Assembly: GCA_900316235.1 (NCBI GenBank)
Contig: ONCC01000001.1
Location: forward strand, 62,001-126,000
Length of the DNA stretch: 64,000 nt
Source of the DNA: an uncultured Bacteroidales bacterium
GTDB lineage: Bacteria > Bacteroidota > Bacteroidia > Bacteroidales > P3
Direction: 5' to 3'
Shown here piece after piece: positions 42,244 through 50,679 of this stretch (the first letter of the stretch is position 1; each line of letters begins with the position of its first letter). The translations under genes were made by a program, and so were the position numbers. The notes beneath the pieces are model-generated. The model was given only the letters and a program-made list of their open reading frames with translations. It searched no databases and was not told the origin of the DNA.

Positions 42244-44220
42244 ATGAAAACAAAGAAACTGACACTAATTGCATTGCTACTCCTTTTTGGAGTCACTATT
42301 AATGCACAGACCTTCATTACGTTGCAAGGACGAGTATTCGACAGCCAGACCCGGAAAGGCATACCCTACACCGCTGTGGCAGTGCAAGGCACCTGTGTGG
42401 GAACACAAGCCAACGATCAAGGAGAATACAAGTTAAAAATAGAGGGCGACAACAATAATGTTGTTTTTTCCGCCATTGGATACAAGAAACAAACCGTCAG
42501 CGTGGAGCAGCTACAGAAGAACGGCAATGTGCGCCTAGAGCCCCATGCGCTAGAGTTGCACGAGGTGCAGGTGACGGGCTATGTCACTCCGCAGGAAATC
42601 GTCGCCGAGGCCGTGCGCCGCATCCCACAAAACTATCACATTGACACAACGATAGGTACCTGGTTCCAGCGCGACTACCGCATGCTCAACGGAGAGCTCT
42701 ACCTCTTCGACGAGAGTGTCATCGACATGCTGCGCTACGGCTACGCCCACGACACCACCAAGCGCTACTACCATTTCTCCGACAGGCAGCGCGAGATGGA
42801 CGACAACTACAAGGTTGTGCGCAAACATCGCCTGCTGGTCTACGACAGCCTCTCCGTGCGTCTCGCCGCAGGCGACATGGAAAAGGCCATGGCCCCCATG
42901 GATTACAGCGACAACAACGTCATTACCGACATAGTATCCACGCCGCAAGCCAACTGGAGTACCGCCGCACGACTCATCAAGAAACACAAGTACGACCCCA
43001 TCCAGGAGTATACCGATGCCGACGGCGTGGACTACTGGCTGTTGCGCGCCTATGGACGCACCAATTCCAAGAATTCAAAGGCTTGGTATACCCTGCGTAT
43101 CCGCAAGGACAACTTCGCCATCATCGATGCGGATTTCGAACTCGACTCCACCACAGCATCCTTCGACTATCCCAACCTATTGCAAGCCACGACGCCCTGG
43201 AGCAAAGGTATCATCCACCGCACTCACACCAACGAGCACTATGAACTCCGGAGTGGACGCTACACCCTAACCCGCTACTCCTACATTTTCGATGCCACCT
43301 ACTACTGCCATCAGCACTACGGCTACGAGTTGGCCAACCCCGAGCAGCACCGCGTGGAGAGCCGCGAGTGGATCTTGACCGACCTGCAGCCCGGTGACAC
43401 CTCCTTCCTAAGGCTCAACCCTGTGCAAGGGCACAAGAAGCAGAACCTCATCGATGCCTTCGGCACCAGCAGCTACGACGAGGACTTCTGGGAGCACTAC
43501 AACACCCTGCCCCTCGACGCCAACGTGCAGGCCGCCCTCGACAGATTCTTCGCCAGTAGCCCCACTACCAGCGACACCACTAAAAACCTCATCTCCAACG
43601 CCGAAAACAAGAGCGACGAGCTGGACGCCATGCGTATCGTCAAAGACACCCTCACCCCCACCCTGCCGCCCTTGCCGCGCTGGCAGTTCTACCGCTACGG
43701 CGGCATCGGCGGCAACCGACTTGTGGGAGGTGGCGGTTCATCCGCCAACCACCCATCAAGTGATACCGCCACCCACCGCTGCTTCAGCCAGCAGCTGGCC
43801 CTCGGCGCTCGTCTCAACCTCGGTGGACGTTTCAGTCTGAGTGCCGACCTGCAGTATGCATGGATGACCTCGCCCACCGACGACCACGGCCGCGTCTCCA
43901 CCCACAACCTCACCCTCCCCCTGCGCCTCAACTTCGACCTTCTCAAACCCTCGGGCGAAGCCGACATGCACATCTACCTCACCGTCGGCGGCTGGGGCCG
44001 TTTCGCCTTCCTAGGTCGTCTGGGCGACGACTGGAACGTGCTGGGCAACAGCATCGACCGATGGGACTACGGCTTCAGCATCGGCATCGGCATGGAATTT
44101 ATGCGTTCCTTCTTCCTTGAATGGAATTCCTATCGCAGCCTGCATAATTCTATCCTAGATAATTCTGCACCAGCACTTTACCGCCATAACGGAGCCTTTA
44201 CCATAGGCATTCTGTTTTAA
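42244..44220 (+). CDS. Outer-membrane protein with carboxypeptidase-like regulatory domain
   Basis: This 658-residue protein has a signal peptide to NAQ. Residues about 25-110 form a CarboxypepD_reg-like beta-sandwich (LQGRVFDSQTRKGIPYTAVAVQGTCVGTQANDQGEYKL), common at the start of TonB-dependent and related proteins. No plug domain follows. A DUF-type middle part and a C-terminal beta-barrel (about 510-658, ending in Phe: FTIGILF) come next. This suggests an outer-membrane protein with an N-terminal periplasmic sandwich. Ligand unknown. Confidence 0.7.
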   Translation: MKTKKLTLIALLLLFGVTINAQTFITLQGRVFDSQTRKGIPYTAVAVQGTCVGTQANDQGEYKLKIEGDNNNVVFSAIGYKKQTVSVEQLQKNGNVRLEPHALELHEVQVTGYVTPQEIVAEAVRRIPQNYHIDTTIGTWFQRDYRMLNGELYLFDESVIDMLRYGYAHDTTKRYYHFSDRQREMDDNYKVVRKHRLLVYDSLSVRLAAGDMEKAMAPMDYSDNNVITDIVSTPQANWSTAARLIKKHKYDPIQEYTDADGVDYWLLRAYGRTNSKNSKAWYTLRIRKDNFAIIDADFELDSTTASFDYPNLLQATTPWSKGIIHRTHTNEHYELRSGRYTLTRYSYIFDATYYCHQHYGYELANPEQHRVESREWILTDLQPGDTSFLRLNPVQGHKKQNLIDAFGTSSYDEDFWEHYNTLPLDANVQAALDRFFASSPTTSDTTKNLISNAENKSDELDAMRIVKDTLTPTLPPLPRWQFYRYGGIGGNRLVGGGGSSANHPSSDTATHRCFSQQLALGARLNLGGRFSLSADLQYAWMTSPTDDHGRVSTHNLTLPLRLNFDLLKPSGEADMHIYLTVGGWGRFAFLGRLGDDWNVLGNSIDRWDYGFSIGIGMEFMRSFFLEWNSYRSLHNSILDNSAPALYRHNGAFTIGILF

Positions 44221-44258
44221 CAGAAAACTGCTCGCACGCAAGTGCCACCAAATCAGCA

Positions 44259-44333
44259 TCATCTCCCTATCAACTCCTACCCATCTCCTAACCAACTCCT
44301 ACCACGGTAGGAGTTGATAGGGTGTTGATAGGG
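44259..44333. repeat. TACCAACTCC-hairpin element, copy 5
   Basis: The left arm has CATCTCCTAACCAACTCC and the core is AACTCCTACC-AC-GGTAGGAGTT, followed by GATAGGGTGTTGATAGGG. Outside it, AAGTGCCA (44240-44247) pairs with TGGCACTT (44341-44348), extending the stem. Confidence 0.88.
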
Positions 44334-44382
44334 TCTTCGCTGGCACTTCTCCCCTACCGTAATCGATTTATTTAACATTTTT

Positions 44383-44413
44383 TTTGGCGATTGGATTTTT
44401 TTTTGTACCTTTG
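44383..44413 (+). promoter_or_regulatory. Promoter of the GroES-like gene
   Basis: TTTG (44383-44386) and TACCTTTG (44406-44413) are 19 bases apart. The -7 box lies within the upstream extension of the frame and supports the ATG at 44438. Confidence 0.8.
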
Positions 44414-44437
44414 CATTTTATATTGTGCATATATATT

Positions 44438-44797
44438 ATGTCGAATAATAACATAGACAACTTGATAGTGATTGGTGACAGGGTGCTGATAGAGCCGTCA
44501 TTGGCCACCAAGAAGACCAAAGGGGGCCTCCTGCTGCCTGCCGGCTATCAGGAAAAGGAGGAGGTACAAACGGGCTATATTTTGAAATGTGGTCCGGGCT
44601 ATCCCCTGCCCTCTTCGAACGATGGCGAGGAGTGGAACCCCGCCGACCGCGAGCCTCGCTACCTGCCCCTGCAGGTGAAACCCGGTGACATGGCCATCTA
44701 CATGGCTAAAAACGCTGTGGAGATAAAATATGACTCGAAAAAATACTTCATCGTGCCGCAGGGTGCGATACTGATGGTTGAAAGAGAAGAATTTTAA
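44438..44797 (+). CDS. GroES-like co-chaperonin family protein
   Basis: This 119-residue protein has the Cpn10 layout: IVIGDRVLIEPSLATKKTKGGLLLPAGYQEKEEVQTGYILKCGPG at the start and YDSKKYFIVPQGAILMVE at the end. A Pro/Trp-rich insert (SSNDGEEWNPADREPRYLPLQ) replaces the mobile-domain roof region. No groEL is adjacent, so it is probably a second, divergent GroES paralogue. The start at 44438 was chosen since the promoter lies upstream of it. Confidence 0.75.
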   Translation: MSNNNIDNLIVIGDRVLIEPSLATKKTKGGLLLPAGYQEKEEVQTGYILKCGPGYPLPSSNDGEEWNPADREPRYLPLQVKPGDMAIYMAKNAVEIKYDSKKYFIVPQGAILMVEREEF

Positions 44798-44805
44798 TAC
44801 AAGAT

Positions 44806-47391
44806 ATGACAAGCAACGAAATACGTAAAGCTTTTTTAGACTACTTCGAGAGTAAGGACCACCATGTGGTGCCGAGTGCCCCCATGGTCATCAAAAACGA
44901 CCCGACGCTGATGTTCACCAACGCCGGCATGAACCAGTTCAAGGATATCTTCCTGGGCAACCAGCAGCGCCAGTGGCCCCGCGCCACCGACAGCCAGAAG
45001 TGCCTCCGCGTCAGCGGCAAGCACAACGACCTCGAAGAGGTGGGACACGACACCTACCACCACACCATGTTCGAGATGCTGGGTAACTGGTCGTTTGGTG
45101 ATTACTTTAAGAAAGAGGCCATCGCCTACGGCTGGGAGTTCCTCACCGAGGTGATGAAGATAAACAAAGACTGGCTCTACGTCACCGTCTTCGGCGGCGA
45201 CGAGAAGGAAGGCCTCGAGATGGATATGGAGGCCTACAACTTCTGGAAGGAACACATCAGCGAGGACCGCATCCTGCGCGGCTCGAAGAAGGACAACTTC
45301 TGGGAGATGGGCGACCAAGGTCCCTGCGGCCCCTGCTCGGAGATTCACGTCGACATCCGTCCTGACGAAGAAAAGGCCAAAGTGCCCGGCAAGGATTTGG
45401 TCAACAAAGACAACCCCCAGGTCATCGAGATATGGAACCTCGTCTTCATGCAGTTCAACCGCAAGGCCGACGGCACCCTGGAGCCGCTGAAGGCCAAGCA
45501 TATCGACACCGGCATGGGATTCGAGCGCCTCTGCATGGTGATGCAGGGCAAACGCAGCAACTACGACACCGACGTCTTCCAGCCGCTGATACAGGAGATT
45601 GCCGCCAAATGCGGTAAAAAATATGGTGAGAACGAGGATGCCGACATTGCTATGCGTGTCTGCGCCGACCACCTGCGCGCCGTGAGCTTCAGCATCGCCG
45701 ATGGCCAGCTGCCCTCCAACGTGAAGGCCGGCTACGTCATCCGCCGCATCCTGCGCCGCGCCGTGCGCTACGGCTACACCTTCCTCGGCTTCACCGAGCC
45801 CTTCATCAACACCCTCGTCCCCACCCTCGTGGGACAGATGGGCCACCAGTTCCCCGAGCTCAAGAAGCAGCAGGAGCTCATCCAGCGCATCATCCTCGAA
45901 GAGGAGCAGGCCTTCCTGCGCACCCTCGCCGGCGGCATCAAACGCTTTGAAGACTATGTGGTCAAGAATGCTGACAAAAAGATTGTCGACGGCGCCTTCG
46001 CCTTCGAGCTTTTCGACACCTATGGTTTCCCCATCGACCTCACGCAGCTGATGGCCAGCGAGAAAAGCTGGACGGTGGATATGGCCGGCTTCGAAAAAGG
46101 TCTGCAGGAGCAGAAAGAGCGTTCGCGTGGCGCCGCCAAGGTGGAGAGTGACGACTGGCAGGAGTTGCTGCCGGGCGTGGAGGAGGAATTCATCGGCTAT
46201 GATGTCCTCGAGGCCGACGTGCGTATCGCCCGCTACCGTAGGGTGAAAGCCAAAGACAAAGAATTCTACCAGCTGGTCTTCGACCGCACCCCCTTCTATG
46301 GCGAGAGTGGCGGTCAGACAGGCGACACCGGCAATTTGGGTGAGTTGGCAATCAAGAATACCAAAAAGGAAAACGGTCTCATTGTGCATATTGTAGACAC
46401 GTTACCTGAGGATTTGACGGCTACCTTCCACGCCAGCGTGGATGCCGCCCGCCGTCAGGCCATCGGCAACAACCACACCGCCACACACTTGATGCACTAT
46501 GCTCTGCGTCAAGTCCTGGGCGACCATGTGGAGCAGAAAGGCTCGAGTGTCGACGCCGAGCGTCTGCGCTTCGACTTCAGCCATTTCGCCAAGCTCAGCC
46601 ATGAAGAGATTCGTGCCGTGGAGCGCCGCGTGAACGAGATGATACGCCAGTGTCTGCCCCTTGAGGAGCACCGTGCAATGCCCATCGCCGAAGCCCAGAA
46701 GTTGGGCGCTATGGCCCTCTTTGGTGAGAAATACGGTGACAAGGTGCGTGTGGTGAAATACGGTCCCAGCATCGAATTCTGCGGGGGTACCCATGTAGCC
46801 AACACCGGTATGATAGGTTCCTTCCGCATCGTCGGCGAAGGCGCCATTGCCGCCGGCATGCGCCGCATTGAGGCCGTCACTGCTGTAGGCGCCGAGCGTT
46901 ATGCCGACGATCAGCAAGATTTGATTGCATCCCTCAACGACATGTTCAAAGGCACCAAGGATTTGGCTGCCTCCATTGCCAAATTGCAGGAAGACAATGC
47001 TTCACTGAAAGCAAGCGTTGAACAATTGCAGAAAGAGAAAGCCGCCGGTGTGGCCAAGGGCTTCGCCGACAGATTGAAAGTCACTCCTACCCTCATAGAG
47101 CGCGTTGATTTCGATGTCAATACGGTCAAGGATGCCATGATGGCTCTCCGCAACGACAACCCCGACATGGCACTCGTCCTGGGCAGCGTCACCGCGGGCA
47201 AGCCTGCCCTGCTTATCGTGCTAGGTCAGAACCGTGTGGATGCCGGCATGAATGCCGGCCAGATGGTGCGCACCCTCGGTAAGGAGATTCAGGGAGGTGG
47301 CGGCGGACAGCCCCATTTCGCTACCGCCGGTGGCAAAAATCCCGACGGATTGGACAAGGCTCTCGCCGTGGCCAAGGAAATGCTTGCATAA
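44806..47391 (+). CDS. alaS: Alanyl-tRNA synthetase
   Basis: This 861-residue class II synthetase attaches alanine and edits mischarged serine and glycine. The N-terminal aminoacylation domain starts TSNEIRKAFLDYFESKDHHVVPSAP. The editing site has HNHTATHLMHYAL-type NNHTATHLMHYALR, with the distal CGGTHVANTGMIG. The C-terminal coiled coil and C-Ala domain with GGGGGQPHFATAGGKNPDGLD are complete. It begins 8 bases after the GroES-like gene. Confidence 0.96.
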   Translation: MTSNEIRKAFLDYFESKDHHVVPSAPMVIKNDPTLMFTNAGMNQFKDIFLGNQQRQWPRATDSQKCLRVSGKHNDLEEVGHDTYHHTMFEMLGNWSFGDYFKKEAIAYGWEFLTEVMKINKDWLYVTVFGGDEKEGLEMDMEAYNFWKEHISEDRILRGSKKDNFWEMGDQGPCGPCSEIHVDIRPDEEKAKVPGKDLVNKDNPQVIEIWNLVFMQFNRKADGTLEPLKAKHIDTGMGFERLCMVMQGKRSNYDTDVFQPLIQEIAAKCGKKYGENEDADIAMRVCADHLRAVSFSIADGQLPSNVKAGYVIRRILRRAVRYGYTFLGFTEPFINTLVPTLVGQMGHQFPELKKQQELIQRIILEEEQAFLRTLAGGIKRFEDYVVKNADKKIVDGAFAFELFDTYGFPIDLTQLMASEKSWTVDMAGFEKGLQEQKERSRGAAKVESDDWQELLPGVEEEFIGYDVLEADVRIARYRRVKAKDKEFYQLVFDRTPFYGESGGQTGDTGNLGELAIKNTKKENGLIVHIVDTLPEDLTATFHASVDAARRQAIGNNHTATHLMHYALRQVLGDHVEQKGSSVDAERLRFDFSHFAKLSHEEIRAVERRVNEMIRQCLPLEEHRAMPIAEAQKLGAMALFGEKYGDKVRVVKYGPSIEFCGGTHVANTGMIGSFRIVGEGAIAAGMRRIEAVTAVGAERYADDQQDLIASLNDMFKGTKDLAASIAKLQEDNASLKASVEQLQKEKAAGVAKGFADRLKVTPTLIERVDFDVNTVKDAMMALRNDNPDMALVLGSVTAGKPALLIVLGQNRVDAGMNAGQMVRTLGKEIQGGGGGQPHFATAGGKNPDGLDKALAVAKEMLA

Positions 47392-47423
47392 AAATGATTA
47401 TCAACCTTTAAACATCAAATATT

Positions 47424-47669
47424 ATGGATTTACAGAGCATCACCAAATTAATGCTTTCTGGCGATTACAAGGACAGAATGAAAGCTGAGTACTATCACCT
47501 GCAGAACCGCAAGGAGAACCTCGAAGCGGTCTTGAAGCTCTGGGATAGCGGCAAACTGACCTTCACGCCCGACTGTCCCCGTAGCATCTACGACCTGCAG
47601 ATTCGCTCCATGAAAGACTACATGGCAGTGCTGGAGGCTCGTGCCAAAATTGAGAAAATCGTTCTCTGA
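47424..47669 (+). CDS. Small helical protein
   Basis: This 81-residue protein is mostly charged helix: KDRMKAEYYHLQNRKENLEAVL, a short turn with Pro, then DLQIRSMKDYMAVLEARAKIEKIV. The pattern (R..EY..L..R...L, then Q...M..Y...L..R) recalls the small proteins named after crAss001 gene 48, found in phages and in Bacteroidota genomes; I am not sure of this. It lies between alaS and tgt with no sign of phage around it. Confidence 0.6.
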   Translation: MDLQSITKLMLSGDYKDRMKAEYYHLQNRKENLEAVLKLWDSGKLTFTPDCPRSIYDLQIRSMKDYMAVLEARAKIEKIVL

Positions 47670-47671
47670 AA

Positions 47672-48808
47672 GTGATTGAACGTCTTACTTTCGACCTTCA
47701 CGCCACTTGCGGCGATGCCCGCGCCGGCGTGATACACACTGATCATGGGGATATCCAAACCCCCATTTTCATGCCTGTAGGTACCGCAGGAAGTGTTAAA
47801 GCTGTACATCAACATGAACTGCGTAATGATATTGGTGCCCAGATTATTCTAGGAAACACATATCATCTCTATCTACGTCCAGGATGTGGCATATTGAAAG
47901 CGGCCGGAGGTTTGCACAAGTTCAATGGATGGGACCGCCCTCTGTTGACCGACAGTGGCGGTTTCCAGGTTTTCTCGTTGGCCGACAATCGCAAAATCAA
48001 GGAAGAAGGTTGTACCTTCCGCAGCCACATTGACGGCAGTAAACACCTCTTCACGCCCGAAAACGTAATGGACATTGAACGCGTTATCGGGGCCGATATC
48101 ATGATGGCTTTCGACGAATGTGCCCCTGGCGATAGTGACCACCGTTATGCACAACGTTCAATGGAACTTACGCATCGTTGGCTTGACCGTTGCATTAAGC
48201 GTTTCAATGAGACAGAACCCATCTATGGACATCACCAAGCCCTCTTTCCCATTGTGCAAGGCTGCCAGTATGAAGACCTGCGAAAGATCTCGGCCGAGTA
48301 TATTGCCAGCAAGAATCCCGAAGGTTGTGCCATCGGGGGTCTGGCCGTCGGCGAACCCACAGAGGTGATGTACCAGATGATCGAGGTGGTCAACGCTATC
48401 CTCCCCAAGGACCGGCCACGGTACTTGATGGGGGTTGGCACGCCACAAAATATCCTTGAGGCCATCGAGCGCGGAGTGGACATGTTCGACTGTGTGATGC
48501 CCACCAGAAATGGTCGCAATGGATTGTTGTTCACCTCTGAAGGCACTATCAATATCAAGAATAAAAAGTGGGAGAATTGCTTCGAACCCATTGACCCCAA
48601 CTCAACAGCCGAAGCCGACCGAGTCTACACACTCGCCTATTTGCATCACCTCATCCGTGCCGAGGAGATTCTCGGCCTCCAGATATGCTCCATTCACAAC
48701 CTCACATTTTACCTATGGCTGGTCAAAGAGGCCCGTCGGCATATTCTCGCAGGGGATTATGTCGTATGGAAAAGCGGTATGATTGACAAGCTTGGTCGGA
48801 GATTGTAG
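47672..48808 (+). CDS. tgt: tRNA-guanine transglycosylase lacking the zinc cysteines
   Basis: Tgt exchanges guanine-34 for preQ1 in tRNAs with GUN anticodons. The 378-residue chain keeps the active site: Asp94 in LLTDSGGFQVF, GGLAVGEP (222-229) and nucleophile Asp273 in DMFDCVMPTRNGRNG. The zinc site, normally C-x-C-x2-C and a later His, is changed: the positions of the three Cys are Ser311, Ala313 and Asp316 (PIDPN-STAEAD-RVYTLAYLHHL), while His342 in SIHNL stays. I take the GTG at 47672, two bases after the previous stop. Confidence 0.92.
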   Translation: MIERLTFDLHATCGDARAGVIHTDHGDIQTPIFMPVGTAGSVKAVHQHELRNDIGAQIILGNTYHLYLRPGCGILKAAGGLHKFNGWDRPLLTDSGGFQVFSLADNRKIKEEGCTFRSHIDGSKHLFTPENVMDIERVIGADIMMAFDECAPGDSDHRYAQRSMELTHRWLDRCIKRFNETEPIYGHHQALFPIVQGCQYEDLRKISAEYIASKNPEGCAIGGLAVGEPTEVMYQMIEVVNAILPKDRPRYLMGVGTPQNILEAIERGVDMFDCVMPTRNGRNGLLFTSEGTINIKNKKWENCFEPIDPNSTAEADRVYTLAYLHHLIRAEEILGLQICSIHNLTFYLWLVKEARRHILAGDYVVWKSGMIDKLGRRL

Positions 48809-48840
48809 GTGTAACTTGTTGAATAGTTGTTGATATTTTT

Positions 48841-48866
48841 ATGGTTCACGCATGCGTGTGAACCAT
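48841..48866. promoter_or_regulatory. Perfect-armed palindrome before the glycosyltransferase promoter
   Basis: ATGGTTCAC and GTGAACCAT flank GCATGCGT. The palindrome lies where the -33 region of the promoter at 48876 should be, so an operator is possible. It could also end tgt transcription, but no T-run follows directly. Confidence 0.5.
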
Positions 48867-48875
48867 ATTTATGAG

Positions 48876-48883
48876 TATTTTTG
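48876..48883 (+). promoter_or_regulatory. Promoter -7 box of glycosyltransferase-sigma factor operon
   Basis: TATTTTTG fits TAnnTTTG, 23 bases before the ATG at 48907. Confidence 0.65.
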
Positions 48884-48906
48884 TACACTAAAATTTGTGT
48901 GCACAA

Positions 48907-50073
48907 ATGTTTGATTTTACAAATTTTCCAGCTGATACACAGTCCATTGTCTTCTCTGTGCTAATGTTATTGGCGCTGGCGTTTTGCAGCATATACTATG
49001 GATTGTTCCATCTGCGCATAGGAATATGGCACCGCGGACTTGCCAAAGAAGGCGACAACACATCCGGCAAAACACCCACACCACCTGTGAGTGTGGTGTT
49101 GACGGCGCATAACGATGCCGCTTGGCTGAAAGAAAATCTGGTTTATCTACTTGAGCAGGACTATCCTGATTTCGAGGTGGTAGTGGTAGACTATATGAGT
49201 CATGATGATACCAAGTATGTGCTCAAGTTGCTGAAAGACTACTATCCCCACCTGAAGATTGTCCCCTTCAAGGAGGATGTCAACCTTTTTCAGGGGAAGA
49301 AATATCCCCTCTCGATTGGCATCAAGAGCGCCAAGAACGACATCCTGCTGCTGGCCGACCCCGACTGCACGCCGAAGAATATGCAGTGGTTGCGCGGCAT
49401 GGTAAAGGGATACTACAGGAAAGATATCAAAATTGTATTGGGAATCTGTGGCTTGAAACGTACCAAGACCCTGCTTGGCGTCCTGCAGCAGTATGACAAC
49501 CTGTCCTATAGCTCCCATTATTTGGGTTGCGCCCTGCTGGGACATCCCTATACTGGCTCGGGGCGCAACTTGAGCTACCGTCGCGAGTTCTTCTTCAAAT
49601 GTGGCGCCTTTATCAGCCACTACAATGTGGCTGGTGGTTCGGATGACCTTTTTGTCTACCAGAACGCCACACGTAACAATACCGCTGTGAGCATCGGCAG
49701 TGACGCTTGCCTGAGCACCGAGCCGAAAAAGACTTTCGGTGAATGGCACAGACAGCGTCTATCACGTGTATCGACGCGCAACTGGCACAGTGTTGGTGGC
49801 CGCCTGCTCGAGGATTTGCTTCCCATTTCCGTATGTCTTTTCTACACCATGGGGGCACTGCTGCTGACTGGCGGGGGGATGCCTTGGGGGGTGATTGGTA
49901 TTGCTGTGGTGGTGAAATGGGCCTGGCAGATTATCTCATTTGCCCAGCTGTCGAAGCGATTTGAAAGCGGTTTGGTATACCTCGCGGCACCGCTTCTTGA
50001 AATTTATTTTATTATCGCAAATACTATTTTGGTTCTAACTCCGTTAGATAATAATAGAAAATTCAGCAAATAG
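48907..50073 (+). CDS. Membrane-bound glycosyltransferase family 2
   Basis: This 388-residue protein has an N-terminal membrane helix (QSIVFSVLMLLALAFCSIYYGLF). A GT-A domain (about 60-290) follows with VSVVLTAHNDAAWLKENL, VVDYMSHDDT, the DxD-type LLADPDCTP and a late QRLSR. Two or three C-terminal helices come last. It is likely a processive or lipid-linked sugar transferase of the inner membrane. I prefer the ATG at 48907 to an upstream TTG at 48895. The sigma factor gene begins directly after its stop. Confidence 0.82.
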   Translation: MFDFTNFPADTQSIVFSVLMLLALAFCSIYYGLFHLRIGIWHRGLAKEGDNTSGKTPTPPVSVVLTAHNDAAWLKENLVYLLEQDYPDFEVVVVDYMSHDDTKYVLKLLKDYYPHLKIVPFKEDVNLFQGKKYPLSIGIKSAKNDILLLADPDCTPKNMQWLRGMVKGYYRKDIKIVLGICGLKRTKTLLGVLQQYDNLSYSSHYLGCALLGHPYTGSGRNLSYRREFFFKCGAFISHYNVAGGSDDLFVYQNATRNNTAVSIGSDACLSTEPKKTFGEWHRQRLSRVSTRNWHSVGGRLLEDLLPISVCLFYTMGALLLTGGGMPWGVIGIAVVVKWAWQIISFAQLSKRFESGLVYLAAPLLEIYFIIANTILVLTPLDNNRKFSK

Positions 50074-50679
50074 GTGGAACCAAAAGTCTCCAACGACCGA
50101 CTGCAGCTTGATTATCAGCTGGTTTGCGATGCCCGCGACCATGGGAGCCACAAGGCCTATGCCGACCTGATGAACTCCTACCGCGAGCCTCTCTACCTGT
50201 TGTTGCTTCGCATGACGCACAACACTACCACGGCGTCGGACCTCACGATGGAGACTTTCAGCAAGGCATTCATGCAGCTCCACCGCTATGCACCCACGGG
50301 CACCTTCAGTTCGTGGCTTTTTTCCATCGGGGTGAACACCTATATCGACTTCCTGCGCAAGCGCCGTGTAGAGACGGTGCCGCTGGGCAGCATCACCCGC
50401 ACCAGTGAAGGTGAATTCATTGAGTACCAAATTCCTTCAGGCCAACCCAATCCCGAGGAGGTGATGATAAGGATGCAACGCGATGCAACGCTGAAAGAGG
50501 TGGTGGCGAGTCTCAAGGAACCCTACCGCCGCATCATCGAGTTGCGTTATTACGAGGATCTCTCTTACGAAGAGATTGCCGAACGACTCAAGTTGCCGCT
50601 GGGCACTGTCAAAGTACGCCTGCTGAGAGCCAAGAACCTGCTGGCCAGCATCATGAAAGAAAAAGGGGACGTTATATGA
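50074..50679 (+). CDS. ECF-type RNA polymerase sigma factor
   Basis: This 201-residue sigma-70 family protein has region 2 with YREPLYLLLLRMTHNTTTASDLTMETFSKAFMQLHRY and FSSWLFSIGVNTYIDFLRKRR. Region 4 has LKEPYRRIIELRYYEDLSYEEIAERLKLPLGTVKVRLLRAKNLL. The GTG start follows the glycosyltransferase stop without a gap. No anti-sigma gene is next to it; a barrel protein gene overlaps its end by 4 nt. Such an orphan may be controlled through its neighbours or transcriptionally. Confidence 0.88.
   Translation: MEPKVSNDRLQLDYQLVCDARDHGSHKAYADLMNSYREPLYLLLLRMTHNTTTASDLTMETFSKAFMQLHRYAPTGTFSSWLFSIGVNTYIDFLRKRRVETVPLGSITRTSEGEFIEYQIPSGQPNPEEVMIRMQRDATLKEVVASLKEPYRRIIELRYYEDLSYEEIAERLKLPLGTVKVRLLRAKNLLASIMKEKGDVI

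Noticed and set aside
47424..47669. Prophage remnant between alaS and tgt
   Set aside because: One small frame with a weak resemblance is not enough; no integrase, att site or other phage gene is seen.
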